64,000 nucleotides of DNA from JBCCEJ01 sp039030335 (GTDB lineage Bacteria > Pseudomonadota > Gammaproteobacteria > HK1): NCBI GenBank assembly GCA_039030335.1, contig JBCCEJ010000006.1:1-64000 (forward strand), read 5' to 3'. Position numbers and translations under genes: made by a program. The notes under the pieces were generated by a model. That model was not told the origin of the DNA, searched no databases, and saw only the letters and a list, made by a program, of their open reading frames with translations. This document shows positions 35,300 through 43,093 of the stretch, piece after piece. The number at the start of each line of letters is the position of its first letter. Position 1 is the first letter of the stretch.

Positions 35300-36079
35300 T
35301 CAGATGCTCGCGAGTTCCTGTTCCAGATCGGCCAGTTCAGCCCCGCCGGCCATCAGGCGACGGATGTCGGTGCCGCCAAGATCGTCCTTGATGCCGCTGC
35401 CGATGACTTCGCCGAGACTCAGGAACGTAAACCGATCGGCAACGAGGTTCGCGTGTACTTCGTTGTGAGTGATGAGAATGATCGCGATGGAACCCAGCGA
35501 TTGAACCTTGCGGATCGTCTTCAGTACTTCCATCTGCTGCTTCTGTCCGAGTGCCGAGGTCGGCTCGTCGAGAATCAGCACCTTCGCGCCGAAATAGATG
35601 GCACGGGCGATGGCGAGGGTCTGGCGCTGACCGCCGGACATCGTTCCAACAGCTTGCGATGGGTCCGAGATGTCGATGCCAAGTTTCAGCATCTCGGTGC
35701 GCGTGACCTCGTCCATGGCCGCGGTCTTCATCAGACCGAATGGCCGCGGGCCCACGGTAAGTTCGCGCCCCATGAAGAAGTTCCTCGTCACCGACGCGAG
35801 CGGGTTCAGCGCGAGATCCTGATAGACCGTGCCGATGCCGGCCTCGGAGGCATCGCGGGGCGAACGAAAACGTACCTTCTGGCCGTCGATCTGAATGGTG
35901 CCATCGGTTGGTTCGTGCACCCCCGAGAGGATTTTGATGAGTGTCGATTTGCCTGCGCCGTTGTCACCCAGCAGCGCATGCACCTCGCCCGGGAAAACGT
36001 CCAGAGAGATGCCGTTCAGCGCGCTGAACGTGCCGAAGGTCTTCGTGATATCGCGGACCTGTATGACCGGTGCCGTCAT
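35300..36079 (-). CDS. Sugar ABC transporter ATP-binding protein (single-domain, FrcA-like)
   Basis: A 259-residue ATPase of the carbohydrate uptake (CUT2) type, with one nucleotide-binding domain instead of the two of RbsA or XylG. Walker A is GDNGAGKST, the ABC signature MSGGQRQTLAIARA, and Walker B KVLILDEPTSAL followed by the H-loop ILITHN. It drives sugar uptake together with the permease and binding protein upstream. Its ATG overlaps the permease stop by one base (TGATG), so translation is coupled. A long upstream frame to 36382 is antisense noise. The FrcA-type single domain is the norm for ribose/fructose or similar importers in proteobacteria. The substrate is not determined. Confidence 0.93.
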   Translation of the reverse strand: MTAPVIQVRDITKTFGTFSALNGISLDVFPGEVHALLGDNGAGKSTLIKILSGVHEPTDGTIQIDGQKVRFRSPRDASEAGIGTVYQDLALNPLASVTRNFFMGRELTVGPRPFGLMKTAAMDEVTRTEMLKLGIDISDPSQAVGTMSGGQRQTLAIARAIYFGAKVLILDEPTSALGQKQQMEVLKTIRKVQSLGSIAIILITHNEVHANLVADRFTFLSLGEVIGSGIKDDLGGTDIRRLMAGGAELADLEQELASI

Positions 36080-37212
36080 CAGATACCTCCCGTGATGCGC
36101 TTGCGGATGTTCTCGTTCGAGAACGCGGCGACGAGTAGCACGGTGCCGAGAAATACCCGGTAGTAAGAACCGTCGATCCAGGGGATGTAGAACACGGCGT
36201 TCTGCACGAGACCAAAGATCAGCGCGCCGAAGATGACGCCGACGACAGTGCCGAAGCCGCCGGTGAGAATGGCGCCGCCTACGACCGCCGCTGCAATGGC
36301 TTCGAGTTCTTTGAGATTGCCCTTGGCGGCATCGGCGGTGTTGGTATCGAAAACCTGACAGGCCGCAAAGATCGTGGCGCAAAAGGCCGTGAACATGAAC
36401 AGTCCGATTTTGACTTTACGTACGGGCACGCCGTTGGCCATGGCAGCGTCGCGATTGCCGCCGGACGCGTATATCCAGTTGCCGAACTGGGTCCGCGCCA
36501 GCACGATGTAGGCGACGATGGAGATGATGATCCACCAGAGCACGCGCGCATCCAGGCCGCTCACCCACTGGTCGCCGTTGCGGTTGACGTTCCAGCCAAT
36601 CCAGAACAGAAAATCGAACAGCCACGTAAACGTGTCGCCGCCGAACAGGTCTGCGAACCAGTATTCCTGTTTGAAGTCAGGCAGGCCGGAAATTTGCGTC
36701 GAGCCATTGTTGAAAGTACGGAACGACACCTCGGTCAGGCCACGCAGGATGAACAGGAACGCGAGCGTTACGATGAACGATGACAGCCCCGAACGTACGA
36801 CGATGTTGCCGATCAGGCAGCCGATCGCGAGGGTCATCACCAAGGTCAGCAAGAACGCCGCCATCGGCGTCGCCGGTCCCAGACCAAACGGCAAGCCCCA
36901 CTTCAACATCATCGCCATGGACATGCCTGCGAATCCGATCATGGAGCCGATAGAGAGGTCGAATTCACCCGCGATCATCAACAGGCAAGCGCCTGTTGCG
37001 ATGATGCCGAGCTGCGCGATGATCGACAGGTTGTTCTTGATGCCGAGCGGGTTATAGACGACGTTACCGGCTACTACCGCCAGGAAGATGAGCAGCAATA
37101 TCAGGCCGATGAAAGCGCCGATCTCGGGTCGCCTGACGAGGCGGCTAAATCGGCTTGTGGACGCCCTGCGGTCCTGTTCGCTTCGCTTGAGTGCGCTCAA
37201 CTGTTCTGCCAA
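36079..37212 (-). CDS. Sugar ABC transporter permease (FrcC/RbsC-like)
   Basis: A 377-residue inner-membrane permease with about ten hydrophobic segments. The start FRRLVRRPEIGAFI-like region is followed by LIAQLGIIATGACLLMIAGEFDLSIGSMIGFAGM, the typical CUT2 permease motif, and IGNIVVRSGLSSFIVTLAFLFILRGLTE. The second half has NWIYASGGNRDAAMANGVPVRKVKIGLFMFTAF and GAILTGGFGTVVGVIFGALIFGLVQNAVF, which is diagnostic of the BPD_transp_2 family. A periplasmic insertion around residues 150-200 is larger than usual. The start is a TTG at 37212 after AGCAGGG, following two GC-rich hairpins that may lower its expression relative to the binding protein. Confidence 0.92.
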   Translation of the reverse strand: MAEQLSALKRSEQDRRASTSRFSRLVRRPEIGAFIGLILLLIFLAVVAGNVVYNPLGIKNNLSIIAQLGIIATGACLLMIAGEFDLSIGSMIGFAGMSMAMMLKWGLPFGLGPATPMAAFLLTLVMTLAIGCLIGNIVVRSGLSSFIVTLAFLFILRGLTEVSFRTFNNGSTQISGLPDFKQEYWFADLFGGDTFTWLFDFLFWIGWNVNRNGDQWVSGLDARVLWWIIISIVAYIVLARTQFGNWIYASGGNRDAAMANGVPVRKVKIGLFMFTAFCATIFAACQVFDTNTADAAKGNLKELEAIAAAVVGGAILTGGFGTVVGVIFGALIFGLVQNAVFYIPWIDGSYYRVFLGTVLLVAAFSNENIRKRITGGI

Positions 37213-37265
37213 CCCTGCTGCAAACGGCCCGCGGCAGTACGACGCGGACGCACGTGGGAGAGAGG

Positions 37266-37291
37266 GCGAGGGCGCACGCGGGCGCCCTCGC
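37266..37291 (-). terminator. Strong GC-rich hairpin between binding-protein and permease genes (distal)
   Basis: A 9-bp stem (GCGAGGGCG / CGCCCTCGC) extendable by one more pair, with a 6-base loop. It lies in the transcript after the binding-protein gene. No T-tract follows, so it may act as a partial terminator or protect the upstream mRNA from 3'-5' decay. Confidence 0.5.
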
Positions 37292-37297
37292 TGGCAT

Positions 37298-37320
37298 CAC
37301 ACCCGGACGCTGCGGGTGTG
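37298..37320 (-). terminator. Second GC-rich hairpin between binding-protein and permease genes (proximal)
   Basis: An 8-bp stem (CACACCCG / CGGGTGTG) with a 7-base loop, 15 bases after the binding-protein stop at 37336. The pair of hairpins fits the known arrangement in which the substrate-binding protein is made in excess over the membrane subunits. Confidence 0.5.
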
Positions 37321-37335
37321 CGCGGCCGTCCGACT

Positions 37336-38247
37336 CTAGCGGTTGACACCCGCCTGCGCGGCAACGCCATCCGCGTTACCTTTGTCGACGAAGCCGGGGC
37401 CAGAGGGGATGTTGGCGCCAGGCAGCATGCCTGCGTTGGCGTTGTAGAGATGCAGCACGACTACCGGCATGTATCCCTGCAGACGCTGCTGCTGATCGAT
37501 CGTGAATGCAACTTTGCCAGCTTTGATAAGGGAGATGACGCCAGGGGTCAGGTCAAAGCACGACAGGTGTACCTTCGCACCGACGTCGGCGACTGCCTCG
37601 GCCGCTGCTTCGCACACGTGCGGGCCGACAGCAAGCAGGGCATCGATGGACGGGTCAGCCTGCAGCGCAGCGGCGGTGCGGGTCTTGATCTGCGCAACGT
37701 CGTTCGAGACATCGATCATGTTGAGTTTCTTGCCCATCGCATCGAAGTAGCCTGTGCAGCGATCGACCAACGCCGTGTTGAAAGCTTCCTGGTTCAGGCA
37801 CAGTCCATTGGTCGCCCCTTCGGATTTCGCGCGGTTGCCGGCCTCGGTGCCGGCGAGCTTCTCAGGCTGGCCGATGTGCATCAGCGCGCCCAGGCTCTTC
37901 GACGACTCCAGTCCCGAGTTGATGGTGATAACGGGAATGCCGGCACTGGCTGCACCTTTGATCGCGTTGCCGAGTGCAGCAGCGTCGGGCAGCGACACGA
38001 TCAGTCCATCGGGCTGCGTCGCGGTCGCCGCTTCGATGAGTTTGGCCATGTCGGCCATGTCGCCGGTCGGGGCGAAGTTATACTCGAGTTGCGCACCCAC
38101 GGCTTTGGCCGCGTCCTTGGCACCTTTCTCCACCACTGGCCAGAACGGGTCGGTACCCTGTGTGTGGGTCACCATGACATAGCGCTCGGCCATGGCCGAG
38201 GTTGAGACCGCCATCGCCATGGCGGCGGCAATTGCAAGCTTCCTCAT
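37336..38247 (-). CDS. Sugar ABC transporter periplasmic substrate-binding protein
   Basis: A 303-residue protein with a signal peptide (MRKLAIAAAMAMAVSTSAMA), exported to the periplasm. The mature protein is a periplasmic binding protein of the ribose/fructose class: RYVMVTHTQGTDPFWPVVEKGAKDAAKAVG, then LIEAATATQPDGLIVSLPDAAALGNAIKGAASAGIPVITINSG. It captures a sugar and delivers it to the FrcC-like permease. Start at the ATG at 38247, preceded by GAGAGG; the upstream frame to 38307 is not a signal peptide. It is the first gene of the three-gene operon. The 190-bp region upstream (38248-38437) presumably holds the operon promoter. Sugar identity not determined. Confidence 0.93.
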   Translation of the reverse strand: MRKLAIAAAMAMAVSTSAMAERYVMVTHTQGTDPFWPVVEKGAKDAAKAVGAQLEYNFAPTGDMADMAKLIEAATATQPDGLIVSLPDAAALGNAIKGAASAGIPVITINSGLESSKSLGALMHIGQPEKLAGTEAGNRAKSEGATNGLCLNQEAFNTALVDRCTGYFDAMGKKLNMIDVSNDVAQIKTRTAAALQADPSIDALLAVGPHVCEAAAEAVADVGAKVHLSCFDLTPGVISLIKAGKVAFTIDQQQRLQGYMPVVVLHLYNANAGMLPGANIPSGPGFVDKGNADGVAAQAGVNR

Positions 38248-38437
38248 CAGATTCCTCTCGATTATGTCGTTTTTTCGTCGACTTATGCATTGGTGCGCGA
38301 GAGCCACGCAAGGCCCTCGGTAGGCCAGAGTTTAAGTCAACGTTTCGGACGTCAAAAGAGAAAAATCAGGGGTGTTAACCGGGCCGTGCGCACTCCCCCG
38401 CAAACGGCGTTGCGGGAGACACCCAGGCTGGACTGGT

Positions 38438-38953
38438 TCAGGTGGGCCGGATGGGGTCGAAGCGGAATGCCATCGGTGAGTCGGGCGAACCGACGATCAG
38501 AGTATGCCCGGGCTCGAGCACGGCCTCGTCATTTGACTGTTCCTGGCCGATGTACTCGCTCCCGACAACCGTCCCACACGCACTGCCGCGATCGACGATC
38601 AGAAACTGCCCGTCTTCCCACAGAATGCTGAAGTGCTCCCTGGAGATGTGCAATACCGGCCCCTTGTCGATCAGGTAGAGGTCGTTATTGGGCCGCGCGT
38701 TCAAGGTGCGTCGTTCCGTCAGGTGGAGCAGGCGGGTGAGTAGCGACTCTCTCGCGCGCGACTCGCGCCCGATGCGAACGGGAAACCTGGGCAAGTCGGC
38801 GAACGGATTACCGCCGAGCGCACCTTCGGCTTCCGGTGTCAGGGCCAGCAGCCGCATGGGCGGGGCCGCGGACATGTCCCGCTGCCGGCTGATCGCGGCA
38901 GACGTCGTCGTGTCTTCGTTGGCAAAGGCGGTAGATAGCGTCGATGCGGGCAT
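38438..38953 (-). CDS. FHA (forkhead-associated) domain protein
   Basis: A protein of about 171 residues. A C-terminal FHA domain is clear: FPVRIGRESRARESLLTRLL, then NDLYLIDKGPVLHISREHFSILWEDGQFLIVDRGSACGTVVGSEYIGQEQSNDEAVLEPGHTLIVGS, with the GR, SREH and SxxGT-like motifs that bind phosphothreonine. The N-terminal part is low-complexity and has no domain I recognise. The start is unclear: ATGs at 38953 and 38875 are both possible, and a GTG at 38989 is upstream. No Ser/Thr kinase or phosphatase gene is in the window, so the phosphoprotein partner is unknown. It is separated from the sugar-import operon by 190 bases. Confidence 0.78.
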   Translation of the reverse strand: MPASTLSTAFANEDTTTSAAISRQRDMSAAPPMRLLALTPEAEGALGGNPFADLPRFPVRIGRESRARESLLTRLLHLTERRTLNARPNNDLYLIDKGPVLHISREHFSILWEDGQFLIVDRGSACGTVVGSEYIGQEQSNDEAVLEPGHTLIVGSPDSPMAFRFDPIRPT

Positions 38954-39053
38954 ACTGCTTGGCCGGTTGACAGATTGCGGGCGTAGCACGCTATCGGCCG
39001 TTTTTCTCGATCCTCAAGCGCCTGATGCCCAACGGTCAGCAGGCGGGCATCGC

Positions 39054-39959
39054 TCAGGCCGGCGGCGCACCTGCGATCGTGGCTCTATGCAGCAGGCGGC
39101 GTTGCGGAGCGGCATAGTCGCCAAGCGCCTTGTGCTGGACGGTGCAGTTATCCCACATCAACAGGTCACCCGCCCGCCACTGGTGTCGGTAGATGAATTC
39201 GGGCCGCAGCACGTGCGAGGCGAGTGCCGCGATCAGCTGGCTGGCTTCCGGTTCATCCACCCCTTCTATGGCGACGCAGTCGTCGCCCATCACATACAGG
39301 CTCTTGCGCCCGGTTTGCGGGTGTGTGCGCACCACGGGGTGCTGCACGGGAGGGTAGCGGGCTACGGTCTCGGCACTCACCGGCCGCGAGCGTTTTCGAC
39401 GTGTGAAATCGAACGTGGCGAGACGCCCGTCAATGCGGGCGCGCATCGGCTCGGGAAGGGCTTCGTACGCGAGGGCTGCATTTGCAAACGAAGTGTCTCC
39501 GGTCGCCAGCCCGTGTAGTTCCGGTACCTCGATGGCGTAGAGCATCGTGGCCCGGGGCGGATGAGCCGCGTAGCACATGTCGCTATGCCAGGTTTGCCCT
39601 ACACCCCGGAGGCCGGGCGCGCGCGGGTCATCCTGGACGTTGCCGATCGCGAAGATTTCAGGGTGTTCTTCAAGCCCGTGTTTGTCGGAATTGAAGTTGA
39701 CTTCGATCGGTCCGAACCGCTCGCTGAAACGGATCTGGTCGGCAGGCTCGATCTGCTGACGGCGGAAATAGATGACGCCATGGAGGTCGAACGCTGCTTC
39801 GATCACCGCAAAGGCGGCATCATCGAGCGGCTTCGCGAGGTCTACGCCGACGATTTCAGCGCCGGTGCCGCGGCCCGTTGGGACTACGCGGATATCGGCC
39901 GCGTCGTTACGGTTACGGCCGCTCTGGCCGGCGGTATTGAGGGTCGCTGGAGTCAGCAT
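39054..39959 (-). CDS. TauD/TfdA-family Fe(II)/2-oxoglutarate dioxygenase
   Basis: A 301-residue non-heme iron dioxygenase. Metal ligands: the HxD motif GQTWHSDMCY (His125, Asp127) and the distal His276 in DNCTVQHKALGDY, with the Arg that binds 2-oxoglutarate in RRLLHRATI. The N-terminal GAEIVGVDLAKPLDD is the family start. It decarboxylates 2-oxoglutarate to drive hydroxylation, often of a taurine- or aryloxyalkanoate-like compound. It starts 22 bases after the stop of a second, homologous dioxygenase (39982-40935), so the two form an operon. Substrate not determined. Confidence 0.93.
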   Translation of the reverse strand: MLTPATLNTAGQSGRNRNDAADIRVVPTGRGTGAEIVGVDLAKPLDDAAFAVIEAAFDLHGVIYFRRQQIEPADQIRFSERFGPIEVNFNSDKHGLEEHPEIFAIGNVQDDPRAPGLRGVGQTWHSDMCYAAHPPRATMLYAIEVPELHGLATGDTSFANAALAYEALPEPMRARIDGRLATFDFTRRKRSRPVSAETVARYPPVQHPVVRTHPQTGRKSLYVMGDDCVAIEGVDEPEASQLIAALASHVLRPEFIYRHQWRAGDLLMWDNCTVQHKALGDYAAPQRRLLHRATIAGAPPA

Positions 39960-39981
39960 CTGGCACCTTCCATTCGCGGGG

Positions 39982-40935
39982 TCAGGCGGTGGCCGCAGAG
40001 GCCGGCCGCGGCACTTCGGGCCATGCGGAGAGTACGGCCTCGCCCTTCACCAGCGCACGGTGCATGACGCGCTGCTGGGTATGGTCGACCGCGCTTCGCG
40101 CGTGCATCGTGCAGCGGTTGTCCCAAAGCAACAGGTCCCCGGCCTGCCAGTGATGAGACCACACCAGATCTTCTCGCGTCGCGTACTCCCACAGTTCGGC
40201 CAGCAACGCCTCGCTCGCCGTATCATCGAGTTCGACGACGTAGCTCGATGGCCACGCGTAATGCCGTCCGAGATACAAGGCTCTGCGGTCGGTCTCCGGG
40301 TGCACGCGCACGATGGGGTGCACCGGGCCGTGAATATCCGCGCGTGACTCAGGTGGTTTGACGGTCGGGCGGAATGCGCCGGTCGTATTGCGCGTGTTGT
40401 CGTGGCAGATGTGTTTGCCTTCTATCGCGGTTTTCAGCCGATCCGGGAGGCGATCGTAGGCGAGATATTGATTGTTGAACGACGTCACGCCGCCGCCGTC
40501 GTCCGGCACCCGGTGCGCATGCAGCAGGCTTCCGCGCGGCGGAGTCTCGACGTAGGAGTTGTCCGAATGCCACTTGAGCGGCGCGTTGCCGCCCGCCCCG
40601 GCGGCCAGTTTGCCCTTGTCATCCAGGTTGGAGATGACGCTGATGGCCGCTTTCTCGGCCACGCGCGCGCTCTCGCCGGGTTTGTGTCCGGCCTTGATGA
40701 AATACGCTCTGGAACCGGCGACCTGACGCCCGCCGAACACATCGGCGACTTCGAGCAGGCGCTCATCGTCGAGCGACTGTCCGCGAAACAACAGCACCAG
40801 ATGCTCAGCCCAGAGTGCGCGCAGGCGCTGACCGACCGCGTCGGCCACCGGCGCGCAGAAATCGACGCCGCGAACTTCGGCGCCGAGCGCGTCACCGCTC
40901 GGCACTGCGACGACCGCATCGATGGTATTGGACAT
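39982..40935 (-). CDS. TauD/TfdA-family Fe(II)/2-oxoglutarate dioxygenase
   Basis: A 317-residue paralogue of the neighbouring dioxygenase. Iron ligands: LKWHSDNSY (His123, Asp125) and the distal His278 in CTMHARSAVDH, followed by the 2-oxoglutarate-binding Arg in RVMHRALVKGE. The N-terminus GDALGAEVRGVDFCAPV matches the family. Compared with its neighbour, the region before the HxD motif is longer. Start at the ATG at 40935 after GAGG. It is upstream in the two-gene operon. The presence of two related enzymes in tandem suggests either two steps on one compound or two related substrates. Confidence 0.93.
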   Translation of the reverse strand: MSNTIDAVVAVPSGDALGAEVRGVDFCAPVADAVGQRLRALWAEHLVLLFRGQSLDDERLLEVADVFGGRQVAGSRAYFIKAGHKPGESARVAEKAAISVISNLDDKGKLAAGAGGNAPLKWHSDNSYVETPPRGSLLHAHRVPDDGGGVTSFNNQYLAYDRLPDRLKTAIEGKHICHDNTRNTTGAFRPTVKPPESRADIHGPVHPIVRVHPETDRRALYLGRHYAWPSSYVVELDDTASEALLAELWEYATREDLVWSHHWQAGDLLLWDNRCTMHARSAVDHTQQRVMHRALVKGEAVLSAWPEVPRPASAATA

Positions 40936-41056
40936 TCCGTGCCTCGTTTCCGGATGGTCTTGGTGCAATGTAACGCCTGGTGCGCGGCTTGGGCACCGCG
41001 CATGCGATATGGCAGATAGTCGCAAGCGCTAGGACCTGTCGATGCGCGCCGCGTCT

Positions 41057-42028
41057 TCAGCTGTAGCGAATTCTTGGATCCAGCCAGCTGTACAGGATGT
41101 CGATCATGAAATTGATGAGCACGAAAGCAAACACGATCAGCATGACGAGGGCCTCGGTCATCGTGTAATCATGAACCTCGACCGCGTCGACCAGCAGCTG
41201 CCCGAGCCCGTTCAGATTGAAGACCTGTTCGGTCACGACCAGACCGCCGATCAGAAACGCGAATTCCATACCGATCAGCGTAACGACCGGTAGCATGGCG
41301 TTCTTCAGTGCGTGGCGCCTGCGCACTACCCGTTCGTAAAGGCCTTTCGCGCGCGCGGTGCGAACGTAGTCTTCGCGCAGCACTTCGAGCATGGCCGAGC
41401 GCGTCATGCGCGTCAGGATCGCCGATGACCGATAGCCAGTCGCGATTGCGGGCAGCAGCAGCTGACTCAGGTTGTAGGCGGGGTCTTCCCAGATCGGCCG
41501 GTAGTCGAGCGGCGGCATCCAAGGCTCGCCGAACCAGTGTTGGGTCACGATCAGTAACGTCAGGATGATCATGATACCGAGCCAGAAAGACGGGATCGCT
41601 TCGCCCGCGATGGCAAACGTGCGGATGACATAGTCGACCCAGGTCCGCTGTTTGACCGCCGACATGATGCCTAGTGGAATGGCGATCATGACGGCGATCG
41701 GAATCGTCATCAGCGCCAGTTGCACCGTCAGTTCGAATCGCAGCCCCACCTCCTGCCCGACGGGCCGGCCGGTCCACATCGAGTTCCCGAAATCGAGCGT
41801 GACGAGGTTCCACAGGAAGTTGCCGAACTGGATCGGCATCGGCACATCGAGTCCGTGCTGTGCCCGGCACTGCTGCAGGGCCTCTTCGCTGACCGGCATG
41901 CCTTCGGCCAACAGCGTGGCCACGCAGATATCACCGGGGACGAGCCGCATCAGACCGAATACCAGTAACGCCGCCCCGATGAGCGTCGGCACGATGAGCA
42001 GAGTTCTCTTCAGCAGGTACTGATACAT
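41057..42028 (-). CDS. DppB-type peptide/nickel ABC transporter permease
   Basis: A 323-residue inner-membrane permease of the DppB/OppB class with six hydrophobic segments: MYQYLLKRTLLIVPTLIGAALLVFGLMRLVPGD, then a characteristic periplasmic loop, VQLALMTIPIAVMIAIPLGIMSAVKQ and the EAA loop (YVRTARAKGLYERVVRRRHALKNAMLPVVTLIG). The usual DppA, DppC, DppD and DppF partners are not next to it; downstream is the dioxygenase operon, upstream a VOC gene. It may be a stray component or may work with subunits encoded elsewhere. The ATG at 42028 has no strong ribosome binding site. Confidence 0.9.
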   Translation of the reverse strand: MYQYLLKRTLLIVPTLIGAALLVFGLMRLVPGDICVATLLAEGMPVSEEALQQCRAQHGLDVPMPIQFGNFLWNLVTLDFGNSMWTGRPVGQEVGLRFELTVQLALMTIPIAVMIAIPLGIMSAVKQRTWVDYVIRTFAIAGEAIPSFWLGIMIILTLLIVTQHWFGEPWMPPLDYRPIWEDPAYNLSQLLLPAIATGYRSSAILTRMTRSAMLEVLREDYVRTARAKGLYERVVRRRHALKNAMLPVVTLIGMEFAFLIGGLVVTEQVFNLNGLGQLLVDAVEVHDYTMTEALVMLIVFAFVLINFMIDILYSWLDPRIRYS

Positions 42029-42088
42029 GTTTGCAGTTGCACGGAAGTACGGGCTCCGGACGCTGGGATGCGGCGAAGGAGCAGGTGA

Positions 42089-42508
42089 TCAGGGTGTGAA
42101 AAAGCGCGCCAGACCGGCTGGCATCTGCTCGACGTCGATCTGGAACAGCTCGAGCAACACATTGTCCGGCGCCGGACACATGATATAGCGCCAGTTGCCA
42201 AACTCGCGAATATCGGATCGAAACTGCACGCCGCGGGCTGCCAGACGATCGCGCAATGCACGCAGGTTGTGGGTCTGGATTCCGACGTGGTGGTACGTGC
42301 CGCCGCTCTCGCCGCGCGGTCGCTGGTCGTAAAAATTGATGCGTCCGTTACCGACGTGCATGAACACGTTTCGCGCGCCGCCGAACTCGCCGTCGAAGGC
42401 GACCTCGCCGCCGAGCATGTCGACGTACCAGCGCACCGTGGTGTCGAGATTCTCGGTGAACAGATGAACGTGGTGCATGTGTGCGCTGGGCGTGGTGTTG
42501 TCACTCAT
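42089..42508 (-). CDS. VOC-superfamily (glyoxalase/extradiol-like) protein
   Basis: A 139-residue vicinal-oxygen-chelate fold protein. It has the two beta-alpha-beta-beta-beta units: HMHHVHLFTENLDTTVRWYVDMLGGEVAFDGEFGGARNVFMHVGNGRINFYDQRP and GGTYHHVGIQTHNLRALRDRLAARGVQFRSDIREFGNWRYIMCPAPDNVLLELFQID. Candidate metal ligands are the His of MHHVHLF, the His of YHHVGIQ and the Glu of LLELFQ. The activity could be lyase, isomerase or dioxygenase. Start at the ATG at 42508. Its neighbours (dioxygenases, permease, Nudix hydrolase) do not define a pathway. Confidence 0.88.
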   Translation of the reverse strand: MSDNTTPSAHMHHVHLFTENLDTTVRWYVDMLGGEVAFDGEFGGARNVFMHVGNGRINFYDQRPRGESGGTYHHVGIQTHNLRALRDRLAARGVQFRSDIREFGNWRYIMCPAPDNVLLELFQIDVEQMPAGLARFFTP

Positions 42509-42540
42509 CTCGTAGCATTCCCATGGAACGGAAGTGGGCG

Positions 42541-43029
42541 TCAGGTGGTAGACCAGGTCTTCGCGTAGGCGGGCTGGTCGCCGATAACCTCGAGGTCTGG
42601 TGTGTAGGCAAACCGGTACTCGGTGACGCCCGCTTCGGCCCGGGCTGCATCGCGCAGAAAATGCCGGTCGGCTGGCGGCAGGTCGAGGCCTGGCACTTCG
42701 TCTCGCAGATGCCACCAGCGGAGCTCACCTTCGCGCTCATCACTGTCTGCGCGGCCGGCCAGCTCGTGCGCGCGGTAGACGAAGATGAGCCATTGCCAGT
42801 CGTCGCGCTCGGACGTTTCGGTGACGACGGCACGCAGTTCCACTCGCGCGGCACTAAGGCCGGTCTCCTCACGCAATTCGCGCAGTGCACCTTCGGCCGG
42901 GCTCTCGCCACGCTCGACCTTGCCACCCGGCGCGACCCAGCGCCCGACGTAAGGCGGCTTGCGCCGTTTCAGCAGCAGCACGCGACCGTCGACCAGGCAG
43001 TAGACTAGCGTCACGATGCGGTAGGGCAT
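42541..43029 (-). CDS. Nudix hydrolase
   Basis: A 162-residue protein with the Nudix box APGGKVERGESPAEGALRELREETGL, matching the G-x5-E-x7-R-E-x-x-E-E pattern that binds Mg2+, within about residues 30-60. It begins MPYRIVTLVYCLVDGRVLLLKRRKPPYVGRW. Such enzymes cleave nucleoside diphosphates linked to another group, for example 8-oxo-dGTP or NDP-sugars; substrate unknown. Start at the ATG at 43029 after AAGGA; a longer frame is not homologous. It lies 32 bases upstream of the VOC gene on the same strand and diverges from a FAD oxidoreductase. Confidence 0.9.
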   Translation of the reverse strand: MPYRIVTLVYCLVDGRVLLLKRRKPPYVGRWVAPGGKVERGESPAEGALRELREETGLSAARVELRAVVTETSERDDWQWLIFVYRAHELAGRADSDEREGELRWWHLRDEVPGLDLPPADRHFLRDAARAEAGVTEYRFAYTPDLEVIGDQPAYAKTWSTT

Positions 43030-43093
43030 TTCCAGTCCTTGCGACAAACGGGCATCCGCGTGGAATTCTACTGGTTGCCGTCGAGCGTGTTGG

